From Thermococcus sp. (GTDB taxonomy: Archaea > Methanobacteriota_B > Thermococci > Thermococcales > Thermococcaceae), in NCBI GenBank assembly GCA_027075325.1, contig JALTBN010000060.1, positions 199,179-263,178 on the forward strand: DNA of 64,000 nt, written 5' to 3'. Shown here piece after piece: positions 27,615-35,980 of this stretch. The notes beneath the pieces are model-generated. The model saw nothing but the letters and a program-made list of their open reading frames with translations. It was not told the origin of the DNA and ran no database searches. The translations under genes and the position numbers were made by a program. The stretch's first letter is position 1. Each line of letters begins with the position of its first letter.

Positions 27615-27884
27615 CAAACTTCGCCTGCGCGAAGTTTGATCAAGGTTCGCATGTCGCTTTTGGAGATTCTAATCTTGAGGGGGGTTTACTTATTACTTGC
27701 CAGTCCTCAGTGTTTCCTCTCAAGAATAACGCCCTTCGGGCGTTGAAAAGAAGTTGAAACTGTTTTAGCTTGCTTTTTCAAGTGCAAACCCACTTGAGAT
27801 TGAAGTTTTGCGAGGACATGCAAACTAATTCCCCCAACTCTCGTGAAATTCACTCTTTGATCAAACTTTGCGGAGCAAAGTTTG
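27615..27884. repeat. Inverted-repeat element with terminal hairpins, next to tRNA-Val
   Basis: No gene is seen in 27612-28035. The stretch is bounded by two inverted copies of one hairpin sequence. The left hairpin has arms 27615-27624 and 27629-27638 (CAAACTTCGC/GCGAAGTTTG) followed by ATCAA. The right one has TTGAT then arms 27862-27871 and 27875-27884 (CAAACTTTGC/GCAAAGTTTG). Further inside, GCATGTC (27649-27655) faces GACATGC (27815-27821), and 27671-27687 faces 27785-27801 imperfectly. A separate GC hairpin AACGCCC-TTC-GGGCGTT is at 27728-27744. It looks like two inverted copies of a repeat or a miniature element. Confidence 0.55.
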
Positions 27885-28035
27885 CTGGACAAAGCTTCAG
27901 CGCTGCTTTTACTTTCGTTCAAGCGTCCTTACGGATGGTGGAAAACTAAACCTGAACAGCATGTATAAGGGGATCTCTTGTACTTTGGCATCTTAAAAAA
28001 GAACCCCAAACCCGGATCAAACTCAGAAGTTATGC

Positions 28036-28113
28036 TGGTGGACCGGGCGGGATTTGAACCCGCGGCCTCCGCCTTGCGAGGGCGGCGCTCATACCAGGCT
28101 GAGCTACCGGCCC
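28036..28113 (-). tRNA. tRNA-Ala (anticodon CGC)
   Basis: Complete cloverleaf on the minus strand. The acceptor is GGGCCGG pairing with CCGGTCC, including the G3-U70 pair that identifies tRNA-Ala. The anticodon stem is CCGCC/GGCGG with loop CTCGCAA, giving anticodon CGC. CCA is encoded and no intron is seen. A minus-strand TATA box (CTTTTTAAAA, about 28139-28149) lies 26 or more bases before the 5' end. Confidence 0.97.
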
Positions 28114-28138
28114 ATCCGGTAGTAGAAAAGCGGGGAGG

Positions 28139-28149
28139 TTTTAAAAAGT
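28139..28149 (-). promoter_or_regulatory. tRNA-Ala TATA box
   Basis: The minus strand reads CTTTTTAAAAC here, 26-36 bases upstream of the tRNA-Ala 5' end at 28113. Confidence 0.6.
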
Positions 28150-28270
28150 TTTGGTCCGAGGGGTTCACCGGTGGGCATGTTTAGGTTAGTTTTCCTATGG
28201 GGGTATGATATCGGAATGGGGGTAATGATCTAAAGACCTGAGCAACTGCCCGCTGAGGTGACGGTTTAAC

Positions 28271-28364
28271 GAAAGTTTACCACCATACTGCAACACTTTT
28301 CGCCAGAAGTTTTCCACTATACTGGTAAACTTTTGCCCTAAACTTTGCCAGCATACCGGTAAAC
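28271..28364. repeat. Three tandem imperfect palindromic repeats
   Basis: The gene-free stretch 28114-28428 between tRNA-Ala and the serA-like gene contains three related units of about 25 bases at 28271-28294, 28306-28330 and 28339-28364. The shared pattern is AAGTTTNCCACYATACTGGTAAAC, itself an inverted repeat of GTTTACCA and TGGTAAAC. Units are about 33-35 bases apart. They lie upstream of the tRNA-Ala promoter and downstream of the serA-like gene. The rest of the stretch shows nothing recognisable. Confidence 0.55.
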
Positions 28365-28428
28365 ATCTCCAAAGAAAGCCCTCACTGTGAGGTAGGGCCT
28401 ATCAATGTGGGAAAAGGAGAAGAAAAGC

Positions 28429-29343
28429 TCACTCCTTTAGAATCTCAACGATCTGCTCCGCGACCTGAACGCCCGCCCTCATCTGGGCTTCAACGGTCGA
28501 GGCCCCTATGTGCGGGGTGAGAACCACGTTGTCGAGCTTCGTGAGCGGGTGGTCCTTCGGCAGGGGCTCCTCCTCGAAGACGTCGAGGCCGGCTCCAGCG
28601 ATCCAGCCCTCCTCCAGAGCCTTAACGAGGGCGTTGGTGTCGACGACGGCGCCCCTTGCGGCGTTGATGAGTATCGCCGTCGGCTTCATGAGCTTCAGCC
28701 TCTCCTCATTTATGAGGTGGTAGGTTGCATCCACGAGCGGGACGTGGAGCGTGACGACGTCGCTCTCCTTCAGGAGGTCTTCCAGGGAGACAAAGGTCCC
28801 CCCAACTTCTTTTGCCCTCTCCTCGTTGGGATACGGGTCGTAGAGGAGGACGTTCATGCCCATTGCCTTTGCTATCTTCGCTATCTGGTAGCCTATCCTC
28901 CCGAAGCCCACTATACCGAGGGTTTTGCCCTCAAGCTCAATGCCCATGCACTGCTTCTTGGCCCATACGCCTTCCCTCATCTTTCTGTCGGCGAAGGCTA
29001 TCTTTCTGGCGACGTTGAACATCAGAGCCATCGCCAGTTCCGCGACGCTTCTTGAGCTTGCCGCGGGACTGTTGACGACTTTGATTCCCCTCTCCTTAGC
29101 CGCGTTGAGGTCAATGTTGTCGAGGCCGACGCCGGCCCTTCCGATGACCTTGAGCTTGGGGGCAGCCTCGATGACCCTTCTCGTCACCTTGGGCTTGCTC
29201 CTGACGATGATGGCATCAACGTCCCCGGCGAGCTCGATTAGTCTTTCTTCATCGGGGTACTCCTCGTAAACTACCTCGAAACCGGCGTTCTTCAAAACAT
29301 CTATGGCCTTTTCATGCAGCGGTGCCGCAACGAGAACCTTCAT
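28429..29343 (-). CDS. serA: D-3-phosphoglycerate dehydrogenase-type D-2-hydroxyacid dehydrogenase
   Basis: NAD-dependent D-2-hydroxyacid dehydrogenase of 304 residues. It shows VGLDNIDL, the Rossmann motif GIVGFGRIGYQIAK, the catalytic Arg region INAARGAVVDTNAL, the Glu in LDVFEEEPL and the catalytic His in LTPHIGAST. It fits short archaeal SerA, which oxidises 3-phosphoglycerate and lacks the C-terminal ACT domain. Glyoxylate/hydroxypyruvate reductase activity is the alternative. ATG 29343 is chosen because GAGGTGAT lies just upstream. Confidence 0.88.
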   Translation of the reverse strand: MKVLVAAPLHEKAIDVLKNAGFEVVYEEYPDEERLIELAGDVDAIIVRSKPKVTRRVIEAAPKLKVIGRAGVGLDNIDLNAAKERGIKVVNSPAASSRSVAELAMALMFNVARKIAFADRKMREGVWAKKQCMGIELEGKTLGIVGFGRIGYQIAKIAKAMGMNVLLYDPYPNEERAKEVGGTFVSLEDLLKESDVVTLHVPLVDATYHLINEERLKLMKPTAILINAARGAVVDTNALVKALEEGWIAGAGLDVFEEEPLPKDHPLTKLDNVVLTPHIGASTVEAQMRAGVQVAEQIVEILKE

Positions 29344-29353
29344 CTTCATCACC

Positions 29354-30001
29354 TCAACCCCTTCTTTTGACGGACATGAGTAGAACCTGATCCGATGCGT
29401 CTTCGGTGCGGTCGGCTATGTCCCCGATTTTGGTTATGATCTGGTTCCACATTATCTTCGCGTACGTGCTTATCGTCTCGCTCTCAAAGACCTTCTCCTT
29501 TAAGTGGTACTCCACATTGTCTGCCCTTTCTTCGGCATCTTCCACGGCCTTGGCGAGCTCCATTGCCCTGTCAACGTCCTGGTTCATTGCTCTAACAGCT
29601 TCTACGAGCGTTTCATACGTCTCAATGCCAGCATCGACGAGTCTTATGAACTCCTCCTTGAGCTCCAGCGGCACCTTGGGCTTTGAAAGGATTATCGTGT
29701 GTGCGGCGCTTTCGGCCGCATCGGCCACCTGGTCAACGAGTTCACTGAGTCTCGCGTAGTCTCCCCTGTTTGCGGGAAGAAAAGCCCCCTCGTAGAGCAT
29801 CATTTCTATGTTCCTTCTCAGCTGGTCTGCCTTTGTTTCAAGCTGCCCAACCTCTTTTTCGAAAGTTTTGGCCCTCTCAACGTCCTCATTTATGTATGAA
29901 ATCATCAGCTCCCTGAAGGCTGTGAGAGTTTCCCTCACCGCTTCGAGGTGGCCGTCTATGGCCTCAAAAACGTCGTTTTCTTTACCTCCAAATATCGACA
30001 T
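29354..30001 (-). CDS. DUF47 PhoU-like protein
   Basis: A 215-residue all-helical protein of the DUF47/TIGR00153 family, related to PhoU and usually linked to PiT-type phosphate transporters. Helices repeat a pattern with acidic metal-binding positions (ETKADQLRRNIEMMLYEG, DAEERADNVEYHLKEK). No phosphate transporter lies in the window. GGGGGATGAGG precedes ATG 30001, which is preferred over ATG 30007. It lies ten bases upstream of the dehydrogenase gene on the same strand. Confidence 0.85.
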   Translation of the reverse strand: MSIFGGKENDVFEAIDGHLEAVRETLTAFRELMISYINEDVERAKTFEKEVGQLETKADQLRRNIEMMLYEGAFLPANRGDYARLSELVDQVADAAESAAHTIILSKPKVPLELKEEFIRLVDAGIETYETLVEAVRAMNQDVDRAMELAKAVEDAEERADNVEYHLKEKVFESETISTYAKIMWNQIITKIGDIADRTEDASDQVLLMSVKRRG

Positions 30002-30039
30002 CCTCATCCCCCAATCCTATCTTTGAATGCAGGCTTTAT

Positions 30040-30978
30040 CTATTTTATCATTGGGTGCTGTTTTAGTTGGATGGTCTCACTTCCTGCCCTGTCTTCTTTG
30101 GCTTTTATCATTGCCCAGAGGAGCTCGTTCATCGGGGCGTCGAGGCCGGCGGATTTTGCGTACTCGACTATCTTACCGTGTATATAGTCTACCTCCGTTC
30201 TCCTTCCTCGCATGATGTCCTGAAGCGTTGAGTTGTAGTTCTCCGATGTCTTCTTAATTGTGTCCCAGAGAAGCTCAAGGGGGTGTACCTCGAACTCTAT
30301 TCCGAGCTGCTGCGCCACGATGCACCCTTCCCTTGCTATGCTCACCGATATCCCTTCAAGGTAGGGGTTCTCTCTTAAGTACCCGTTTTTGACTTCCAGG
30401 AGTGTTCCCAGGCCGTTTATCACGGAGTTGACTATCGCCTTCGCCCACTTCCATCCGGATATTTTCTCGCTCGTTGTTGTTGGAATCCCGGCTGAAGTGA
30501 ACGCCTTTGCCACTTCCTCAACGAAGGGGTGGCTCCCCTCAGGATAGCGGCCTATCACTGTTATCCCTCTGCCTGCCCACCGCACCCGGCCCCATTCAAC
30601 GAGCATAGCCCCGTTTGTTGTGACCCCACCCATGACGTTTTTTGTGAGCCTCATTGCCTCGTTCTCGTTACCCAGGCCGTTCTGAATGCTCAGAATCCAG
30701 GTCTTTTCCCCTATGCAGTTCCTGGCACACTCAAGGGCACTCCTTGTGGAGTAGGATTTTGTTGCGAGAATGAGGAGGTCTGGAGGTTCGTCTGGTGCTG
30801 TTAACGTGGCCTCAGGGTGGACCGTGAACTCTTCGACTCCGAAGACGTGAAGTCCCCTCTCCCTTACAGCCTTAACCTGTTCAGCCCTCCCGATGAGTGT
30901 TACATCGTGGCCGTCCCTGGCAAGCAAACCTCCGAAGAGGGAGCCTATCGACCCTGCGCCCAGCACGTAAACTTTCAC
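30040..30978 (-). CDS. panE: 2-Dehydropantoate 2-reductase
   Basis: Ketopantoate reductase of 312 residues, making pantoate for coenzyme A. The N-terminal dinucleotide motif is [20 protein letters not shown]. The catalytic Lys is expected in [16 protein letters not shown], and the C-terminal helical domain has the Glu/Asn pair region. Archaeal pantoate then goes through pantoate kinase and phosphopantothenate synthetase, encoded elsewhere. NADH is used by characterised Thermococcus enzymes. It follows a small membrane protein gene after four bases. Confidence 0.9.
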   Translation of the reverse strand: MKVYVLGAGSIGSLFGGLLARDGHDVTLIGRAEQVKAVRERGLHVFGVEEFTVHPEATLTAPDEPPDLLILATKSYSTRSALECARNCIGEKTWILSIQNGLGNENEAMRLTKNVMGGVTTNGAMLVEWGRVRWAGRGITVIGRYPEGSHPFVEEVAKAFTSAGIPTTTSEKISGWKWAKAIVNSVINGLGTLLEVKNGYLRENPYLEGISVSIAREGCIVAQQLGIEFEVHPLELLWDTIKKTSENYNSTLQDIMRGRRTEVDYIHGKIVEYAKSAGLDAPMNELLWAMIKAKEDRAGSETIQLKQHPMIK

Positions 30979-30982
30979 GTAA

Positions 30983-31537
30983 TCACCTCAGGAGTTTCCT
31001 CAGATGGAGCAGTGAGTACAGGAGTATTGCCATTGAAGCGAACATGGATATGTCGTGGTTTAAATCTCTCAGGTTTGCCAGGGGGATGGAGATCAGAACC
31101 CCTGACGCCATCAGGAGGCCGCCGCTTGTGAGGGCCCTGTTGCTGGAGAGAAGGGCTAAAGACGCCAGGAGGCTTCCTACCCTTATCCCCCAGTCGGGTG
31201 AGACGATACCCACGTACGCTATTGCCCCTGCGATTACAACGTTCAGAGCCCGTTCCCAGAACTTCACGGGCTGTTTCTCTATCCTGAGAGGTATTGTCAA
31301 GAACGCCGCGGCCATCCCAACCACTGCCAGGTAGCTCCCGGTGAGCTCCCATTCAATGAACAATCCTGAAAAAACAGCCGCTGCTCCGTAGGGCAGTGCT
31401 TTCCTCTTGACTGCGGGGATGGACAGGAGGAGGTACGGCGTTAAGTAAGGCAGTTTCTCACATGGAACTCCCAGCCCGATGTAAGCCGTGAGTGCGAGTC
31501 CAAGCGTTAGAAGTCCCAGCTCACCCCTTGCCTTCAT
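30983..31537 (-). CDS. Integral membrane protein of unknown function
   Basis: A 184-residue hydrophobic protein with about six membrane segments. Nothing in it points to a known family. A single short basic cytoplasmic loop ([14 protein letters not shown]) separates two halves. It begins the operon that continues with panE. It is divergent from ogt, with the two starts about 50 bases apart. Confidence 0.65.
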   Translation of the reverse strand: MKARGELGLLTLGLALTAYIGLGVPCEKLPYLTPYLLLSIPAVKRKALPYGAAAVFSGLFIEWELTGSYLAVVGMAAAFLTIPLRIEKQPVKFWERALNVVIAGAIAYVGIVSPDWGIRVGSLLASLALLSSNRALTSGGLLMASGVLISIPLANLRDLNHDISMFASMAILLYSLLHLRKLLR

Positions 31538-31552
31538 TCTTCCACCACAACC

Positions 31553-31560
31553 GTTTAAAG
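31553..31560 (+). promoter_or_regulatory. ogt TATA box
   Basis: GTTTAAAG at 31553-31560 predicts transcription from about 31582, a few bases before the ATG at 31589. Confidence 0.5.
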
Positions 31561-31588
31561 GGTACCCCTTAAAGTCTTGTCGATGGCG

Positions 31589-32134
31589 ATGCTCAGCATA
31601 GGGGATTTTTCCATAGCTGGAAGGGAGATTAAAGTAGCCGTTCTCTGGGATGAGAGGGGGATCCTCGGGATAACGTACTCCCTGGAGGGGGACGGCTTCC
31701 TCCGCGGAAGGGTCAGTGCCCTCGCTTCCTTTCTATCCAGAAGGAGAGTGGCCTTGAATACTTCCCCTGCTGTATCTGAGTTCCCGGGGGCTGTCTTTGA
31801 CGTCATCCAGGGGAGGCTTTCCAACGCAGACGTCCTTCCAATGCTGTCTTTCTACGGGCTCACTCCTTTTGAGAGGAGGGTTTACGAGGTTCTAACAAAA
31901 ACCGTTAAAAGAGGTGAGGTTATAACCTACGGTGAACTGGCGCGGCGTCTCAACACTTCACCGCGCGCTGTTGGCGGGGCTATGATGCGCAATCCGTACC
32001 CCATAGTGGTTCCGTGTCACCGCGTGGTGGCGTCAGATGGTATCGGTAATTACACTCCGAAGGTGTCTTACAAGAGGTTCCTGCTGGAAATTGAGGGGGT
32101 GAAAAGATGGACAAACTCAAAGCTTACATCCTGA
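31589..32134 (+). CDS. ogt: Methylated-DNA--protein-cysteine methyltransferase
   Basis: Suicide repair enzyme that moves alkyl groups from O6-alkylguanine to its own cysteine. The active site is the PCHR motif in IVVPCHRVVASDG. The helix-turn-helix with the arginine finger is TYGELARRLNTSPRAVGGAM. At 181 residues it is close to the characterised Thermococcus enzyme. ATG 31589 is preferred to ATG 31583 and TTG 31577 by comparison with that protein, whose start is MLSVEKF. Its last 28 bases overlap the TPR gene. Confidence 0.95.
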   Translation: MLSIGDFSIAGREIKVAVLWDERGILGITYSLEGDGFLRGRVSALASFLSRRRVALNTSPAVSEFPGAVFDVIQGRLSNADVLPMLSFYGLTPFERRVYEVLTKTVKRGEVITYGELARRLNTSPRAVGGAMMRNPYPIVVPCHRVVASDGIGNYTPKVSYKRFLLEIEGVKRWTNSKLTS

Positions 32135-33144
32135 CGTTCGTTCTGGTGCTCCTGGGAATAGCGGCTGGGATAGTATGGGCCTGGGGGTGGACGGGTCTCC
32201 TCAGGGTTGTGCTCCTGCTGTCTTTCCTAGTGCTTACACTCGGTTTGCTGTTCTTCACGGCCCTAACTCTCTATGCCGAGAGCTGGAAGTATGGAACAGT
32301 TCTGGCAGTCCTAACGGCGATAAGCGGCTACGCCCTCTACCTAAGCTGGGTCTGGAAAGGGCTCTGGGTCGTCGGGGCGATAATAGTCTTCTTCATCGCG
32401 GCCTTCGCCTTCGGAATCTGGTACATTAGCGAGCCTGACCTCGGCCTCGTTGATCGCTTTAAGAGCGCCGAGAGCCTCGAAAAGGCCGGCAAGTACAAGC
32501 AGGCGGCGAGAAAATACGAGAAGAAGGGCGACTACCTGAAGGCCGCCGAGATGTACGAGAAGCTCGGCTGGATGGAGAGCGCGGCGTGGGCCTACGAGAA
32601 GGCCGAGAAGTATGAGAAGGCAGCTGAAATCTACGAGCAACTTTACGAGAAGGAGAAGGACACCTACTACCTCAAGGAGGCCCACGAGTACTGGAAGAAG
32701 GCCGGCAACATGGAGAGGGCCGCTAAGGCTCTGGAGCGCTACGCCGAGGAGGAGCCGTGGTTCTGGGAGGATGTGGCGAAGCTTTACGAAGAGCTTGGCA
32801 ACGAGGATAAGGCCAGGAAAGCCTGGGAGAAAGCGCTGGAGTACTACAAGGGGGAAGCGGAAGAGGAGGGCGTCTTCTACGAGGACGTCGGCAACATCGC
32901 CCGGAAGCTCGGCATGGAGGAGCTCGCGAGGGAAGCTTATCAGAAGTTCCTCGAGTATTGCCTGAAGGAAGCAGAGGAGGATCCGATGTGGTGGAAGCAC
33001 GTTGCTGAAGCATGCGAGTACCTCGGCGAGAAGGAGAAGGCCGAGGAGGCGAGGAAGAAGTACGAGGAGTACAGGCAGAGCATCATGAAGGCCAACGAGG
33101 AGACCTCGAACTTCCCTGGGGACTCAGGGAAGAATGGGGAGTGA
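32107..33144 (+). CDS. TPR-repeat membrane protein
   Basis: A 345-residue protein. Residues 8-105 hold four membrane segments. From about residue 115 the chain is a run of tetratricopeptide repeats (KYKQAARKYEKKGDYLKAAE, KYEKAAEIYEQLYEKEKD and so on) to the C-terminus, predicted cytoplasmic. TPR arrays bind partner proteins; the partner is unknown. It starts inside ogt, with GGGGGTGA as ribosome binding site, so expression is coupled to DNA repair, though the meaning is unclear. Confidence 0.85.
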   Translation: MDKLKAYILTFVLVLLGIAAGIVWAWGWTGLLRVVLLLSFLVLTLGLLFFTALTLYAESWKYGTVLAVLTAISGYALYLSWVWKGLWVVGAIIVFFIAAFAFGIWYISEPDLGLVDRFKSAESLEKAGKYKQAARKYEKKGDYLKAAEMYEKLGWMESAAWAYEKAEKYEKAAEIYEQLYEKEKDTYYLKEAHEYWKKAGNMERAAKALERYAEEEPWFWEDVAKLYEELGNEDKARKAWEKALEYYKGEAEEEGVFYEDVGNIARKLGMEELAREAYQKFLEYCLKEAEEDPMWWKHVAEACEYLGEKEKAEEARKKYEEYRQSIMKANEETSNFPGDSGKNGE

Positions 33145-33155
33145 CTTGGTGCTTT

Positions 33156-33310
33156 TTACTCCCTTTTGAGCTTTTCCATGAGCAGTCTTTCGGTTTCTTC
33201 TTCCACTACTCTGTCCATATCCTCTCCAGTCAGATTCTCGCCCTTGAAGATGCCTCAGTACTTCATTAGCTTTTCCTTTGCATGTTTATCCTCGCGCCTC
33301 AATACAGATC
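33156..33310 (-). pseudogene. Degraded small coding remnant
   Basis: On the minus strand the frame ending at the TAA 33158-33156 reads EDKHAKEKLMKY, then a TGA stop, then GIFKGENLTGEDMDRVVEEE and ERLLMEKLKRE. This reads like real protein with charged helices, interrupted by one TGA and lacking a start. It lies in another frame just downstream of the small membrane protein at 33286-33477, so the two could be halves of one broken gene. Thermococcales are not known to use selenocysteine, so read-through is unlikely. Confidence 0.35.
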
Positions 33311-33477
33311 CCTCGTTTCTTCCCTTCCTTAAGCTCCTCCTCTATCTCCTTCTCCTTTCTCTCGGCAGAGCGCTCGATGTAGTCAAAGAGGAAGTGGAAG
33401 GCTATCCCCATAATTAGCAGACCACCTATCAGTTCCCCCAACTGGAGGAGGGTCGGCCCGGATTGAGGGACGGTCAT
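33286..33477 (-). CDS. Small membrane protein, possibly the intact part of a broken gene
   Basis: A 63-residue protein with one membrane segment (LGELIGGLLIMGIAFHFLF) and a charged C-terminal helix (RSAERKEKEIEEELKEGKK). GGTGGG lies just before ATG 33477. The last residues (ICIEARG) do not look like a natural end, and a coding-like remnant continues in another frame. It may therefore be a truncated frameshift product. No family recognised. Confidence 0.45.
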   Translation of the reverse strand: MTVPQSGPTLLQLGELIGGLLIMGIAFHFLFDYIERSAERKEKEIEEELKEGKKRGICIEARG

Positions 33478-33550
33478 TTTTCCCACCGGCCTCAGTTGTC
33501 CTCAAAGGTTTTAAACTTCGGTGCCCTACTCGGTGCAATCGGTGGTGACC

Positions 33551-34018
33551 ATGGGGGATGAGGAGGAGAAACCAAAGCTCAACATCGTCAAGCTCTCAAG
33601 GATGCCGGTAAAGCTCGTGATGGACGAGAACTTCCTCAAACTCTCCCCGGAGGACAGGATAGAGGACCTCATCAAGGGGATAGAGCATAGAACATGTGCT
33701 GTCGTTGCCGACGAGAATAACAGACTGCTCGGCTTCATCTCAATAGACGAGATAATAAACCTCGTCGTTCCCCCGAGCGACTACGTTTTGGTCGGCATAG
33801 ATGTCATCAAGGAGGCCCATTTCGACTGGAACAGGCCGGTGAAGGAGATAATGAACACGAGGCCGATAAAGCTCTCCCCAAACGACCCCCTGAGCTACGC
33901 CCTCGGAATGATGCTTGAAACCGGTGTGAGGCAGTTTCCGGTGGTCGAGAAGAAGAGGGTTGTCGGAACCTTCTCGGCCCAGAGCGTCATAAGGTTGCTT
34001 AGGATATTCTCCCGGTGA
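33551..34018 (+). CDS. CBS-domain pair protein
   Basis: A 155-residue Bateman-module protein, paralogous to the one at 15875-16432 but without the basic N-terminal segment. CBS1 starts at MPVKLVMDENFLKL and CBS2 at VKEIMNTRPIKLSPND, ending in IRLLRIFSR. Its stop overlaps the antiporter ATG by one base (TGATG), so the proteins are made together and probably interact. TATA box TTTTAAAC at 33510-33517. ATG 33551 carries GGTGGTGACC. Confidence 0.87.
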   Translation: MGDEEEKPKLNIVKLSRMPVKLVMDENFLKLSPEDRIEDLIKGIEHRTCAVVADENNRLLGFISIDEIINLVVPPSDYVLVGIDVIKEAHFDWNRPVKEIMNTRPIKLSPNDPLSYALGMMLETGVRQFPVVEKKRVVGTFSAQSVIRLLRIFSR

Positions 34019-35172
34019 TGGAGTTGGAGCCTGAGCTGATACTCTACATAGCCGCTATGCTCGCAACGGCGGAGGTCTTCGGCTGGATATTCGCGAGGAT
34101 AAACCAGCCCGTTGTCCTTGGCCAGATAGTCGGCGGAATCCTCCTCGGAATAGCGATGCCCCCAACCGAGGAGGTAAAAGACATCTCCATGATAGGCGTC
34201 CTCCTGCTCCTCTTCATGGCCGGTCTTGAGAGCAGCATAGAGGAGCTGAAGGAGGCTGGAAAGGCGGGAATATCGGTTGCAGGGATAGGCGTCCTCGTGG
34301 CTTTCCTGATGGGGTTCGGTATAGCGTACCCCTTCAAGGGCCTTCAGGAGGCGCTTCTTTACGGCGCCCTGACGACTCCAACGAGCGTAAGTCTAACCGT
34401 CAGGGTCCTCATGGAGCTTGACTCCCTCAAGACCCCTGAGGGGAGCACGATCCTTACGGCGGCCATCGTTGACGACATCCTCGGAATAATCGTTCTTACC
34501 GTTGTAATCTCCTCCCTCGGTGAGGGTGGCGTTAACCCTCTTGGGATAGGCGAGATACTCCTCATGGTCGGCGTCTTCATCGCCATAATGCTCTACGTCG
34601 TTCCTGGTTTGATAGACTACCTCCTCAGAAAGGTGGTCAGGATCGGCTTCGCCGATTCGACCGTTACGCTCTCCATGGCGACGCTCTTTGCGTTTGCCTA
34701 TCTCGCAGAGCATATGAACCTCGCATCCATTCTCGGTGCCTACCTCTTCGGCCTGGCCCTCAGCGAGACGGAGTTCAGGAAGCCGATATTCGAGCACACG
34801 AGGGTGATAGCGCATTCGCTCTTCGTCCCGCTGTTCTTCGTGGATGTGGGCATGAACATACCCCTCACCGGCCTCTCCTCCGTCGGCCTCTTCGCCCTGC
34901 TCTTCAGTTTGGTGGCGATACTCAGCAAGGTAATAGGCTGCGGTCTCGGCGCCCTCTTCGCTGGGATGGGGTGGAAATCGTCCCTCCGCGTTGGAATCGG
35001 CATGATACCGAGGATGGGCGTTGAGCTGGCGATGTTGGCGATAGCCATGAAGGAGGGCATAGTCGGTTCAGACGCGTACCTCGTTATAGTGACGATGATA
35101 TTCCTGAGCACCCTCGTGACTCCGACGCTCCTGAAGGCGGCCTTCCGCGGGGAAGGCTCCCAACCTTTTTAA
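34018..35172 (+). CDS. CPA2-family Na+(K+)/H+ antiporter, third copy
   Basis: A 384-residue transporter with about 12 membrane segments. It shares [16 protein letters not shown], the DD motif in [13 protein letters not shown] and [13 protein letters not shown] with the two tandem antiporters at 16.5-18.8 kb. It is closest in pattern to copy 2. No cytoplasmic regulatory tail is present. Translational coupling to the CBS gene suggests that the CBS protein supplies the regulation in trans. Confidence 0.88.
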   Translation: MELEPELILYIAAMLATAEVFGWIFARINQPVVLGQIVGGILLGIAMPPTEEVKDISMIGVLLLLFMAGLESSIEELKEAGKAGISVAGIGVLVAFLMGFGIAYPFKGLQEALLYGALTTPTSVSLTVRVLMELDSLKTPEGSTILTAAIVDDILGIIVLTVVISSLGEGGVNPLGIGEILLMVGVFIAIMLYVVPGLIDYLLRKVVRIGFADSTVTLSMATLFAFAYLAEHMNLASILGAYLFGLALSETEFRKPIFEHTRVIAHSLFVPLFFVDVGMNIPLTGLSSVGLFALLFSLVAILSKVIGCGLGALFAGMGWKSSLRVGIGMIPRMGVELAMLAIAMKEGIVGSDAYLVIVTMIFLSTLVTPTLLKAAFRGEGSQPF

Positions 35173-35174
35173 AA
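35166..35174 (+). promoter_or_regulatory. NAC TATA box
   Basis: TTTTTAAAA at 35166-35174 overlaps the last codons of the antiporter gene and sits about 35 bases before ATG 35204. Confidence 0.5.
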
Positions 35175-35203
35175 TCCTCCCCCAATTTCCACCGGTGGTA
35201 AGG

Positions 35204-35539
35204 ATGATGGGCATGAACCCGAGGCAGATGAAGAAGCTCATGAGGCAGATGGGCATCAAGATGGACGAGCTTGAGGGCGTTGAAGAAGTGGTCATCAGGA
35301 TGGCCAACAAGGAGATAGTCCTCAAGGATCCGGTCGTGACCATAATCTCAGCGCAGGGCGAGAAGAGCTACCAGATAGTCCCAGGAAGCGAGGAGGTCAG
35401 GCCGCTCATCAAGGTCTCGGAGGAGGACGTTAAGCTCGTCATGGAGCAGGCAGGGGTGGATGAAGAAACCGCCAGGAGGGCGCTGATAGAGGCGAAAGGG
35501 GACCTGGCGGAGGCTATACTGAAGCTGACGGAAGAATGA
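35204..35539 (+). CDS. nac: Nascent polypeptide-associated complex protein
   Basis: Archaeal NAC, a homodimeric ribosome-associated chaperone that shields nascent chains. The 111-residue protein has a basic Met-rich N-terminus ([14 protein letters not shown]), the NAC beta-barrel domain ([20 protein letters not shown]) and a C-terminal UBA domain ([20 protein letters not shown]). ATG 35204 is chosen, with GGTGG upstream; ATG 35207 is possible. Confidence 0.95.
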   Translation: MMGMNPRQMKKLMRQMGIKMDELEGVEEVVIRMANKEIVLKDPVVTIISAQGEKSYQIVPGSEEVRPLIKVSEEDVKLVMEQAGVDEETARRALIEAKGDLAEAILKLTEE

Positions 35540-35547
35540 AAGGGGAT

Positions 35548-35907
35548 TTAAATTTCCCCATGCTCTTTTCTGAATGCTTCTATTGCCTTCGTGAGTGGGA
35601 TGAGGTGCATGAGAGCCGGACCGCCAGCCATGAGCACCGCTACTAGCCCCGCCTCAAGAAGCTCCTCAGGTTTTGCCCCCGCCTCAAGTGCCTTCTGGGT
35701 GTGAAGATAGATACACCACTCGCAGCCGGCCGAGATTCCAAGGGCAAGCGCTATAAGCTCCTTCTCTCTCGTTGTCAGGGCCTTGTTGTCGAGTGTCTCG
35801 CGGAGGAAGCGTGAGAATGCCGATATCTCCTTTGGATGCTTCTTTCCGAGCTTATCGAGAAGTTCTTCGATCTCCTTTAGTTTAACCATAACGTCGCCGT
35901 TCTCCAT
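35548..35907 (-). CDS. Carboxymuconolactone decarboxylase / AhpD-like protein
   Basis: A 119-residue helical protein of the CMD/AhpD-like family. The redox-type motif is GCEWCIYLHTQKA, a CxxC followed four residues later by His, as in AhpD alkylhydroperoxidases. A peroxide-defence role is plausible but unproven. ATG 35907 follows GGTGAT. A minus-strand TATA box CTTAAATC lies near 35939-35946. It is convergent with the NAC gene (eight-base gap). Confidence 0.85.
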   Translation of the reverse strand: MENGDVMVKLKEIEELLDKLGKKHPKEISAFSRFLRETLDNKALTTREKELIALALGISAGCEWCIYLHTQKALEAGAKPEELLEAGLVAVLMAGGPALMHLIPLTKAIEAFRKEHGEI

Positions 35908-35980
35908 GGAAATCACCGTTTGAGAATTAGGAGAGAAGATTTAAGAAGATTTTTTGAACCCGATATTGAAAACCAAAGGT

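Noticed and set aside
27707..28184. Small frames on both strands around the tRNA genes
   Set aside because: They cross tRNA-Ala or the hairpin repeats, lack ribosome binding sites and have no protein-like composition.
28196..28256. Possible C/D-box sRNA (TATGATA, AATGATC, two CTGA words)
   Set aside because: CTGA occurs twice, but neither upstream box matches RTGATGA well and the spacing does not give two guides.
28271..28364. CRISPR array
   Set aside because: The three units differ by several bases, are palindromic, and the spacing between them is only about 10 bases, too short for spacers. No cas gene is near.
33240..33255. Selenocysteine TGA read-through
   Set aside because: The order is not known to use selenocysteine, no SECIS-like element was seen, and the surrounding sequence also lacks a proper start. 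Gene decay is simpler.
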